64,000 bases of DNA from the NCBI RefSeq assembly GCF_008369915.1, contig NZ_VSRN01000001.1, forward strand, positions 3,592,501-3,656,500, read 5' to 3'. Positions 24,827-32,556 of the stretch are shown piece by piece. Source of the stretch: Dyadobacter sp. UC 10. Its GTDB lineage: Bacteria; Bacteroidota; Bacteroidia; Cytophagales; Spirosomataceae. The notes beneath the pieces are model-generated. The model was not told the DNA's origin, searched no databases, and saw nothing but the letters and a program-made list of their open reading frames with translations. Position 1 is the stretch's first letter; each line of letters starts with the position of its first letter. A program made the position numbers and the translations under genes.

Positions 24827-25168
24827 CTACTGATCCTGCTTTTCGAGTTCGACAAAATCCTGACGTGCTGGCGTGAAGCAGTCTATCACCTTGCATCGGG
24901 TATGGGCAACCGCCGAATGAGGCGCATGCGAAGGAATATAGGCAGTCATCCCGCTTGTTAGCAACATTTTTTCCCCGGCAATATCAAATTCTAGCTCACC
25001 TTCCAGCACGTGGCACCATTGTTCGTGGAAATGGCTGTGCTCGGGAAGTACTGTTCCGCTGTCGATCGTAAAGTGGCCGAAAGTTTGTTGCTCGGAATGA
25101 GCCATTGTGCCATATATCCCATCCCAGATTTTTATAATTTTCTTCGAATTGAAATTGATGAAAGGCAT
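24827..25168 (-). CDS. Cupin-domain protein
   Basis: A 113-residue single-domain cupin. The first cupin motif is GTVLPEHSHFHEQWCHVLEGELEF with metal-binding His/His/Glu; the second is YIPSHAPHSAVAHT. The short size and single domain fit small metal-binding cupins of unknown substrate, often linked to sugar or keto-acid metabolism. It is convergent with an SDR gene and divergent from the next gene. Confidence 0.85.
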   Translation of the reverse strand: MPFINFNSKKIIKIWDGIYGTMAHSEQQTFGHFTIDSGTVLPEHSHFHEQWCHVLEGELEFDIAGEKMLLTSGMTAYIPSHAPHSAVAHTRCKVIDCFTPARQDFVELEKQDQ

Positions 25169-25249
25169 GAATATCGTAGTAAAATCAACATTGCGAAAAA
25201 TCGGAGGTAAAAATAGGGTAAAAGCATCAAATCAATAGAAAGCTTTTTA

Positions 25250-25257
25250 TATATTTG
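25250..25257 (+). promoter_or_regulatory. -7 promoter element TATATTTG
   Basis: An exact TAnnTTTG match. It overlaps the TTG codon at 25255 that would otherwise be the first start of the next ORF, suggesting translation starts further in. No TTG is seen about 20 bases upstream. Confidence 0.35.
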
Positions 25258-25287
25258 CGGATTCCAGAAAATTTCAATATTCAAACA

Positions 25288-25842
25288 TTGCGCAGGATTT
25301 TATCCATACTGCTCTTCGGGCTACTGCTCTATAACATGATAGGCTATTCAATAGTCTATCTGTCGGAGAGAGGTTATAAGGTCAGTGCAGCAAATACGGA
25401 TTTGATCGAGCAGTCGGGTGGCTCTGCGGATATTGTAATTAAGATTCCCGTAACAGTCCCTTACCAGACCAACTGGAGTGCCCCTGAACCTGTGGAAGGT
25501 CAGATCCAGCACGAGGGCCGATTTTACCAGATGAAAAGCCAGCAGCTGCTGAACGATACCATGTACGTACATTGCGAATTTGACCAGAATGCGCGGGACA
25601 GGTTCACCGACCTTGTGTCAAAAATCAATGATCAGGTAACAGGCCAGTCAGCGGAAGATCAGAAAGGCCAGCATTCCAATTTATTGAAGAACTTCCTGAA
25701 AGAATATATGGGGCAAGGCAGAAAGCATGTATTTTATGTGCTTGAATGGACGCCCGCCCGTGAAGTAATCGCTTCATTTACATCTGCCCTTACCTCAGAG
25801 GCGCACTTCTCCATACCATCCCCGCCGCCTGATCAGGCTTAG
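25288..25842 (+). CDS. Hypothetical membrane-anchored protein
   Basis: The frame is open from 25255, but the TTG there overlaps a promoter-like TATATTTG. I therefore suggest the TTG at 25288 (184 residues), just before the membrane helix ILSILLFGLLLYNMIGYSIVYL. The rest is a soluble, probably periplasmic domain with no recognised motif (NTDLIEQSGGSADIVIKIPVTV, DRFTDLVSKINDQVTGQ). The tail is Pro-rich (SIPSPPPDQA). The start remains uncertain. Confidence 0.55.
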   Translation: MRRILSILLFGLLLYNMIGYSIVYLSERGYKVSAANTDLIEQSGGSADIVIKIPVTVPYQTNWSAPEPVEGQIQHEGRFYQMKSQQLLNDTMYVHCEFDQNARDRFTDLVSKINDQVTGQSAEDQKGQHSNLLKNFLKEYMGQGRKHVFYVLEWTPAREVIASFTSALTSEAHFSIPSPPPDQA

Positions 25843-25964
25843 TGAATTTTTTATTCTTTCCGTAAAAGTCTCAGAATGATCACTATATGCTGATCATTTA
25901 TCCTGTTTATCTGTGATCGCGCGGAAGGAAGAATTCTGAATTTACTAAACTGTTCTTTCTTCAA

Positions 25965-26519
25965 ATGGCACATATTACCCTGCCCGACGAATCGCTTCCG
26001 GGTATAGTAGGACTTTTTAATTTCCGGCCGCAAACTGCCGAACCTTTGCAACAGCTCGCCGAAACGCTGCTCAGAGGTGATTCTCCGCTCACCAGCGGAG
26101 AGCGCGAGCTGATCGCCGCCTACGTTTCGCATTTGAACAATTGTCATTTCTGCCACACGTCGCACGCATCGGCTGCGATGGCGCACCTGGATTGCGACCT
26201 GAGCCTGATCGACGACATCAAAAATGGTTTTCAGCAAATCGAAATCTCTACCAAACTACGCGCGCTTCTTGACATTGCGGCAAAAGTGCAAAAGAGTGGA
26301 AAGGAAGTTGGGGACGGGGATATTGCGAGCGCACGTTTAGCAGGAGCGACCGACAAAGAGATCCACGATACAGTACTGATCGCCGCAGCATTCTGCATGT
26401 TCAACAGGTATGTGGACGGATTGGGTACCTGGGCGCCGAAAGACAACGAGGCTTATCGCGAGATGGGGCAACGTATGGCATTCACTGGTTATGTAAGGTT
26501 TCCGGTTTCTCAGGATTAA
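25965..26519 (+). CDS. AhpD-like (carboxymuconolactone decarboxylase family) peroxidase-related protein
   Basis: A 184-residue CMD/AhpD-fold protein. The active-site motif ELIAAYVSHLNNCHFCHTSH gives C60, C63 and H67, the CxxC-x3-H arrangement of alkylhydroperoxidase AhpD. The later segment ATDKEIHDTVLIAAAFCMFNRYVDGLGT is typical of the 'uncharacterized peroxidase-related enzyme' group. Likely a thiol-based peroxidase or disulfide reductase. A close paralogue follows after 15 bases, then a TonB receptor and an MFS permease. Confidence 0.85.
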   Translation: MAHITLPDESLPGIVGLFNFRPQTAEPLQQLAETLLRGDSPLTSGERELIAAYVSHLNNCHFCHTSHASAAMAHLDCDLSLIDDIKNGFQQIEISTKLRALLDIAAKVQKSGKEVGDGDIASARLAGATDKEIHDTVLIAAAFCMFNRYVDGLGTWAPKDNEAYREMGQRMAFTGYVRFPVSQD

Positions 26520-26534
26520 AAGCACATTTCCCAA

Positions 26535-27095
26535 ATGCCACATATTCCACTACCTGATCATTTGCCAGGTATCACCGGCTTGCTCGAATACAGTAAAGAA
26601 ACTGCGCACCCAATCCGCGTGCTTACCCAGTTTTTATTAAGGGGCGAGAACACCCTGACAGAGGGAGAGCGTGAGCTGATCGCGACGGTGGTGTCGCATG
26701 GGAATGAATGCAGATTCTGCACAGCGGCGCATACCGCTATTGCGGACGTGCTGCTGGGCGAAAGCGAAACTTGCGAGCTGGTTAAGAAAGATATTGACAC
26801 CGCTCCTGTAAGCGAGAAAATGAAATCACTGCTGAAAATCGCGAAAATGGTGCAGGTGAGCGGACAAGCTGTAACCCCGGTATCTATTGCGAATGCGAAA
26901 AATGCGGGCGCTACCGATACTGAAATCCACGACACGGTGCTGATCGCCGCCCTGTTTTGCCTATACAACCGCTATGTAGACGGAATGGCGACTGTCGCTC
27001 CTGCCGATCCGCAGTTTTACCTCGGGCTCGGACAACGTTTAAAAGAACACGGTTATAACCGTTTGCCCAATGGTTATGATCATTTGAAAAAATAA
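26535..27095 (+). CDS. AhpD-like peroxidase-related protein, tandem paralogue
   Basis: A 186-residue paralogue of the preceding gene with the same layout. ELIATVVSHGNECRFCTAAH supplies C59, C62 and H66, and ATDTEIHDTVLIAALFCLYNRYVDGMAT matches the second motif. Start MPHIPLPDHLPGITGLLEY aligns with MAHITLPDESLPGIVGLFNF of its neighbour. The two may form hetero-oligomers, since AhpD proteins are oligomeric; this is an inference. The TonB receptor gene begins 31 bases downstream. Confidence 0.85.
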   Translation: MPHIPLPDHLPGITGLLEYSKETAHPIRVLTQFLLRGENTLTEGERELIATVVSHGNECRFCTAAHTAIADVLLGESETCELVKKDIDTAPVSEKMKSLLKIAKMVQVSGQAVTPVSIANAKNAGATDTEIHDTVLIAALFCLYNRYVDGMATVAPADPQFYLGLGQRLKEHGYNRLPNGYDHLKK

Positions 27096-27126
27096 AATCA
27101 ACCTTCCTGCTATCAAAAAACGACCT

Positions 27127-29898
27127 ATGAAAAAACATTTACTCCTATTATCCCTGCTTTTCTGCATTGCGTTTTCACAAATAGCAAAAGCGCAATCGAC
27201 TAAAATTCAGGGGCATATTTACGATAATGAATCTCAAAAACCGGTTTCAGGCGCGTCTGTTTCGGTGAAGGGAAAGAATACCGGGGCGGTTACAAATGCT
27301 GACGGTTTGTTTGAATTAAATACTTCACTGCCGGCTACACTGGTGATTTCACTGGTAGGATATGCGCGGCAGGAGGCAGTAGTCGCAACCGCGGAAAACC
27401 TGCGTATCAACCTGGTGCCGGCGATTGAAGAATTGAACCAGGTGGTAGTAACCGCGTCGCGGGTAGAAGAAAGTATCCTCCGCTCGCCGGTAAGTATTGA
27501 AAAAATGGATGCGCGGGCAATTCAGCAGACTCCTTCGGCTAATTTTTACGACGGGCTGATCAATATGAAATCGCTTGATATGGTCACCAGCAGCCTTACT
27601 TACAAGCAGATCAATACGCGGGGGTTTAATACTACCGGTAACAGCCGCTTTTTGCAGCTGGTCGACGGGGTGGATAACCAGCCTTCGGGCCTCGGTTTTG
27701 CGATGGGAAATCTGTTTGGTCCGCATGATATTGATGTGGAAAGCGCTGAGCTGATCCCGGGCGCGGCGTCTGCGTTATATGGTCCGATCGCATTTAACGG
27801 AATGCTGAATACACGCACCAAAAATCCATTTGAATACCAGGGCCTGAGCGCACAGACAAAATTTGGCGTCAATCATATTAACGACGGAACGGACCTGGGC
27901 GCCAAGCCGATGTACGATCTGGCGGTCAGATATGCGAAAGCATTCAACGACAAATTCGCATTCAAGGTCAATGCTTCCTATTTGAAAGGAACTGACTGGT
28001 ATGCAAATGATTACACGGATATTGACCCTAATACACCGGCCGCAAACCGCGGACCGAATAACCCGGGTAAAAATCTGCTGAACATTTACGGCGACGAAGT
28101 GGCGCAAACGCTGCCGGAAATAGGAAGAGTGTCAAGGACGGGTTACGAAGAAAAAGACCTGGCTACTTACGGAGTGTATAGTCTGAAACTCAATGCAGCT
28201 TTGCATTATCGCATTACCGACAAGCTGGAAGCGATTTACCAGGGGAATTTCAACCAGGGGACAGCGCAGTACACAGGTAGTAACCGGTTTGTGATCAATG
28301 ATTTTAAATTCATCCAGCATAAACTCGAACTGAAGGGCAGCAATTTTTACGTACGCGCCTATTCCAACAAGGAAATTTCGACTAATTCCTATAATACCCG
28401 CGCATTGGGCCAGCATATTAACCGCACCTGGGTGAAAGACCTTGCCGGCGCGACAGTTATGCCCGACAAAGCCGACGCAACCTGGTTTGAAAGATATGCA
28501 GCTGCCTATAATGGGACGATCAGCGGGGTTACTACCAAAGACCACAATGCCGCCCGTTCTTTCGCCGACGAAGGCAGGATATTGCCGGGCTCAGATGCAT
28601 TTAATACCTCTAAAGATCTTTTGATCAAAACGCGCGGACTTTCAGGCGCTGGTATATTAAGCGAATGCAGCCTGCGCCACGTGGAAGGAATGTACGATTT
28701 CAGTTCTGCGTTGAAGGTTTTTAATCTGCAAATAGGAGGTAACTATCGCAAATATTTCCTCAATACCGGCGGGACACTTTTTGACGATAAGGATAAAAAC
28801 CTCACTAACCAGGAGTACGGCGTATTTGCGCAGGCTTCCAAATCTTTGTGGAAAGAACGTTTGAAAATCACGCTTTCGGGTCGTTATGACAAAAATGAAA
28901 ACTTCGACGGCAGATTTACACCCCGCGCATCCGCCGTTTTTTCTCCGACCGAAAACCATCATTTCCGCGCTTCATATCAAACTGGATTTCGTAACCCGAC
29001 AGTCAGCGATCAGTTCATTAAGCTGAATGTCGGGCCGATCATCATTTTGGGTGGCGCACCGGTGAATTCGCAGGGACTGAATGCTTATGAAAATTCCGTA
29101 ACCATCGCTTCGTTCGGTGCATTTGCAAGTGCTTTCGGCGCGGATATGCAGCAGGGAACTCCTTTTCCTCAGGCAGTTGCGAAAAATAAGGACAAGCTGG
29201 TCAAGTCCAATGTACCTTATATCAAATCGGAAAAAGTGAAAAGCTATGAAGTTGGCTACAAAGGTTTGTTTGGCAAAAAGTTCTTGTTTGATATCAATTA
29301 CTATTACAGCCAGTACACCGACTTTATGATCAATACAGTCGTGGCGCGGGCGAAATCAGATATTCTATTAGCGGATGGAACGGTCAACCCTGCTGCTGCT
29401 GCCGAACTTCTGGGAGCCGACAGGCAACTGTTCCAGCTGTATACCAATGCGGCCGATCAGGTTTCCATTCAGGGCGTCAGCGCAGGCGTTACCTATTCGC
29501 TGCCGCGCAATTACAAGCTGAGCGGCAATGCGACGTGGATCGATTTCAATATAGGCGACGCGGACAAGAACAATATCCCAGCATTCAATACGCCGGAATG
29601 GAAAACCAATGTGATTTTCGGTAATCCGAGACTGACTGATAAACTCGGCTTCAACATCGCCTGGCACTGGCAGGCTGCATTTGACTGGTACGGAACATTC
29701 ACCGAAAACGCACCCGGAAAAGTACAGGCTTACAACCTGCTCGACGCGCAGATCAGCTACCGCATTCCTTCGCTGAAAACGACGGTGAAAGTGGGCGGTT
29801 CCAATATCACCAACAAATACATCGTGCAGGCTTACGGTTCTCCGGCAGTGGGCGGATTGTATTATGTGAGTTTGAATTTCGATCAGTTATTCAGATAA
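27127..29898 (+). CDS. TonB-dependent receptor with CarboxypepD_reg-like domain
   Basis: A 923-residue outer-membrane receptor. Signal peptide (LLLLSLLFCIAFSQIAKA), then a CarboxypepD_reg-like domain (residues ~25-105; IYDNESQKPVSGASVSVKG), TonB-box-like LNQVVVTASR, a plug (QINTRGFNTTGN, LQLVDGVDNQPSG, ELIPGAASALYGP) and a large barrel ending in FDQLFR. The plug has the pattern of receptors that carry small organic ligands rather than SusC. It ends 8 bases before an MFS permease and follows two AhpD-like genes, so the run probably imports and processes one compound. Confidence 0.88.
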   Translation: MKKHLLLLSLLFCIAFSQIAKAQSTKIQGHIYDNESQKPVSGASVSVKGKNTGAVTNADGLFELNTSLPATLVISLVGYARQEAVVATAENLRINLVPAIEELNQVVVTASRVEESILRSPVSIEKMDARAIQQTPSANFYDGLINMKSLDMVTSSLTYKQINTRGFNTTGNSRFLQLVDGVDNQPSGLGFAMGNLFGPHDIDVESAELIPGAASALYGPIAFNGMLNTRTKNPFEYQGLSAQTKFGVNHINDGTDLGAKPMYDLAVRYAKAFNDKFAFKVNASYLKGTDWYANDYTDIDPNTPAANRGPNNPGKNLLNIYGDEVAQTLPEIGRVSRTGYEEKDLATYGVYSLKLNAALHYRITDKLEAIYQGNFNQGTAQYTGSNRFVINDFKFIQHKLELKGSNFYVRAYSNKEISTNSYNTRALGQHINRTWVKDLAGATVMPDKADATWFERYAAAYNGTISGVTTKDHNAARSFADEGRILPGSDAFNTSKDLLIKTRGLSGAGILSECSLRHVEGMYDFSSALKVFNLQIGGNYRKYFLNTGGTLFDDKDKNLTNQEYGVFAQASKSLWKERLKITLSGRYDKNENFDGRFTPRASAVFSPTENHHFRASYQTGFRNPTVSDQFIKLNVGPIIILGGAPVNSQGLNAYENSVTIASFGAFASAFGADMQQGTPFPQAVAKNKDKLVKSNVPYIKSEKVKSYEVGYKGLFGKKFLFDINYYYSQYTDFMINTVVARAKSDILLADGTVNPAAAAELLGADRQLFQLYTNAADQVSIQGVSAGVTYSLPRNYKLSGNATWIDFNIGDADKNNIPAFNTPEWKTNVIFGNPRLTDKLGFNIAWHWQAAFDWYGTFTENAPGKVQAYNLLDAQISYRIPSLKTTVKVGGSNITNKYIVQAYGSPAVGGLYYVSLNFDQLFR

Positions 29899-29906
29899 GA
29901 TCAGCT

Positions 29907-31124
29907 ATGCAGACTTTGGAAATAACAAATATCGAATCGAAAAGCGTGGCCGGAAAATGGCTGGCATTTGGGTTGTGTTTTGTGAGCTATACGCTCAGCG
30001 GGACTGTTTCAACATTAATGTCGGTTTATCTGCCAGTCGCTATTCCCGAGTTGAACGGCGGCGCAGTGAGTGAGGCGCAGCTGGGTGAGATCGGGGCTTA
30101 TATTAATGCACTATATCTCTACGGATGGATGTGCGGCGGGCTGCTATTCGGTATTGTGAGTGATCGCATCGGCCGGGTTAAGTCGCTGACGCTGGTTACC
30201 GCGCTTTACGGGATATTTACCTGCCTGGTAACCATTGTTCCAAACTGGTACACCTTGCTGGCTTTTCGTTTTATGACTGGAATGGGCGTAGGCGGTGTTT
30301 TGCTGATTTCGACGGTTTACATTTCCGAGATCTGGGAGGAAAAAAACCGGGCTGTGATACTGGGAATCCTGGCAGTTTGCTTTCCTGTCGGCATTGTCAC
30401 CACCGGCAGCCTGAACCTGATCTTCTCCGACTGGCGCAGCGCATTCGGTATTGGTATTATTCCGGTCATTACATCGCTGCTCATTTTCCTGCTTGCGCCT
30501 GAATCAGTCAAATGGAAGAATTTAAATATTGCTGATAAAAAATCCGTCGCGCTGCTTACCGGCGAAAACCGCGCGAACCTGATCTCTGGCTCGATCATAT
30601 TCGGCTCGGTACTGATCGGGCTTTGGGGGATATTCTCGTGGCTGCCCACCTGGGTGCAAACTTTACTGGCGACGGGTGAAAACGGACAGAAAGAACGCGG
30701 ACTAGTTATGATCCTGCTGGGCTCAGGCGGCATTATAGGCGGGGTGTTTTCAGGAATGCTGCTGAATCGTTTTGGTAAAAAAAGAACATTAACAGGCGTT
30801 TTCTCGTCCTGCCTGATCATTTGCAGCATTTTGTTTTTGACCAATACTAAATTTTCAGAGATCGTATATCTGGAAACTGCCTTACTCGCATTTTGCTTTG
30901 GGATCAGCCAGGGCGCATTGTCGAGCTACATTCCGGAGCTTTTCCCGGTTTCGATCCGGGGTACTGCTACCGGTTTTTGTTTCAATGTCGGCAGATTTTT
31001 TACGGCTACTGCGGTTTTTTTTATCGGGTCTCTGGTCAGTGTGCTGGGAGGTTTCGGAAATGCGTTGCTCGTGTTTACGCTGCCGTTTCTTGTCGCGCTG
31101 GTCGTCACTGCGCGCAGTAAGTGA
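29907..31124 (+). CDS. MFS transporter
   Basis: A 405-residue permease with 12 predicted membrane helices. The MFS signature between helices 2 and 3 is GIVSDRIGRVKSL, and the matching repeat in the second half is GMLLNRFGKKRTL. RFMTGMGVGGVLLISTVYISEI resembles the aromatic-acid/metabolite:H+ symporter branch. Directly behind the TonB receptor (8-base gap), it would take the same ligand across the inner membrane. The ligand is unknown. Followed by a terminator hairpin. Confidence 0.88.
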   Translation: MQTLEITNIESKSVAGKWLAFGLCFVSYTLSGTVSTLMSVYLPVAIPELNGGAVSEAQLGEIGAYINALYLYGWMCGGLLFGIVSDRIGRVKSLTLVTALYGIFTCLVTIVPNWYTLLAFRFMTGMGVGGVLLISTVYISEIWEEKNRAVILGILAVCFPVGIVTTGSLNLIFSDWRSAFGIGIIPVITSLLIFLLAPESVKWKNLNIADKKSVALLTGENRANLISGSIIFGSVLIGLWGIFSWLPTWVQTLLATGENGQKERGLVMILLGSGGIIGGVFSGMLLNRFGKKRTLTGVFSSCLIICSILFLTNTKFSEIVYLETALLAFCFGISQGALSSYIPELFPVSIRGTATGFCFNVGRFFTATAVFFIGSLVSVLGGFGNALLVFTLPFLVALVVTARSK

Positions 31125-31160
31125 TTTTAGTTGTGAATATCATAGGTTAATATATTAAGC

Positions 31161-31199
31161 AAACGGGTTTGCCGCCTGGCGAACCCGTTTCTTTGTTTT
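31161..31199 (+). terminator. Rho-independent terminator
   Basis: AAACGGGTTTGCC pairs with GGCGAACCCGTTT across GCCT (31161-31190, one G-T pair), followed by CTTTGTTTTT. It ends the AhpD-receptor-MFS run. Confidence 0.8.
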
Positions 31200-31211
31200 T
31201 CTGCCGTTACC

Positions 31212-31368
31212 GCCATTGTTGGCGTTGTCAATACCGCCATTGTTGGTATTGTCACCGACAATTTTCTGCCATTGTTGGTGTTGTCACCGACAATCAGACA
31301 ACCGCTTATCGTGATGTGTTGGTAACAACACCAACACAGGCGTAAGTAACAACCCCTACACAGGCGTT
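31212..31368. repeat. Cluster of degenerate ~19-nt direct and inverted repeats
   Basis: Unit GCCATTGTTGGYRTTGTCA occurs at 31212, 31236 and 31268. A related unit in inverted orientation (TAACAACACCAACACAGGCG and TAACAACCCCTACACAGGCG) occurs at 31323 and 31347. The third direct and first inverted copies could pair to form a large hairpin. No ORF is supported here. Confidence 0.8.
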
Positions 31369-31389
31369 AGATTTCAATTGATAAAACAA

Positions 31390-32535
31390 ATGAAAAAGCT
31401 ATTCTACATAGGTATAACCGGCATTCTGCTTTACGAAATCGCAAAAGTGTATTTCATCATGCCGATGCCCGGCAGCCAGCAGATGAACAGCATTGATGCG
31501 GCCTACTTTCTGCACACCTGGCGCTGGGCTTTTCGGATCGTGTTCTGGGTGATGATTTTGGTCGGTTCACTTTCTGTTTTTACGGGTAAATTAAAATGGC
31601 TGCCCGGCCTGTTGCTGATACTGGCGGCGGGAATAACCTACGCTACCAACTACGAAATGGCCGCGGATACGATGTTCTATCAGCCGCAAACCGTATTCAT
31701 GCAGGATGCTGCTGCGAATAAAATCGACCTGGAAAGACTGGTGATCGGCACGGAAGTAAATGGAGAAGCGAAAGCTTATCCGATCCAGTTCATCGGCTAC
31801 CACCACCAGGTCCGCGATACGCTGGGTGGAAAGCCGATCATGGTAACCTACTGTACTGTCTGTCGCACGGGAAGAGTTTTTGAACCAATAGTCGACGGAA
31901 AGATTGAAAATTTCAGGCTCGTCGGAATGGACCATTTTAATGCGATGTTCGAAGACGAAACCACCGGCAGCTGGTGGCGGCAGGCGAATGGTGAGGCTAT
32001 TACCGGACCATCGAAAGGAAAAACATTACCCGAGCTGGCCACTACGCAGACTTCACTGGGCCAGTGGCTCAAATTACATCCGCAAAGCAAAGTAATGCAG
32101 CCCGATCCCGTCTACCAGGCTAAATACGATTCCATGAGCCGCTATGAATCAGGGAAAAACAAGTCGATACTCACGCGCGCCGATTCGCTTCCGTGGAAAG
32201 ATAAATCGTGGATCGTGGGCGTTCAGACCAAAGACGGCAGTAAAGCATTTGACTGGCGCAGGTTGGGGAAAGAGAAGGCGATTAATGAGCAGGTAGGATC
32301 GGTTCCTGTTTTAGTAACTATTGCAGAAGACAACAAGAGCTTTTTTGCATTTGAAAGACCGGATAGGCAGGAAAGCTATTCAATCCGGAACGATACGATT
32401 TTTGGGAAGAATGCGAGCTATGACCTGTTGGGAAAGCGGCTTGGCGGCTTGGGGCAAAATTTGACGCGGATCAATGCATACCAGGAATACTGGCACAGCT
32501 GGCGCACATTCCACCCGGAAACGAAACAGTATTAA
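31390..32535 (+). CDS. DUF3179 domain membrane protein
   Basis: A ~381-residue protein with three N-terminal membrane helices (residues ~5-95) and a large C-terminal DUF3179 domain. The family signature is seen as EAKAYPIQFIGYHHQVRDT, MVTYCTVCRTGRVFEP with two cysteines, and GMDHFNAMFEDETTGSWWRQ. The function of DUF3179 is unknown; the conserved YCxxC and His suggest metal or redox chemistry, an inference only. Start ATG at 31390; a TTG lies at 31378. A FecA-like receptor follows after 21 bases. Confidence 0.85.
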   Translation: MKKLFYIGITGILLYEIAKVYFIMPMPGSQQMNSIDAAYFLHTWRWAFRIVFWVMILVGSLSVFTGKLKWLPGLLLILAAGITYATNYEMAADTMFYQPQTVFMQDAAANKIDLERLVIGTEVNGEAKAYPIQFIGYHHQVRDTLGGKPIMVTYCTVCRTGRVFEPIVDGKIENFRLVGMDHFNAMFEDETTGSWWRQANGEAITGPSKGKTLPELATTQTSLGQWLKLHPQSKVMQPDPVYQAKYDSMSRYESGKNKSILTRADSLPWKDKSWIVGVQTKDGSKAFDWRRLGKEKAINEQVGSVPVLVTIAEDNKSFFAFERPDRQESYSIRNDTIFGKNASYDLLGKRLGGLGQNLTRINAYQEYWHSWRTFHPETKQY

Positions 32536-32556
32536 GGAGTTAAGTGAATTAATAGA

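Noticed and set aside
31212..31368. CRISPR-like array
   Set aside because: The repeats are degenerate, change orientation, have unequal spacing of only a few bases, and no cas genes are present.
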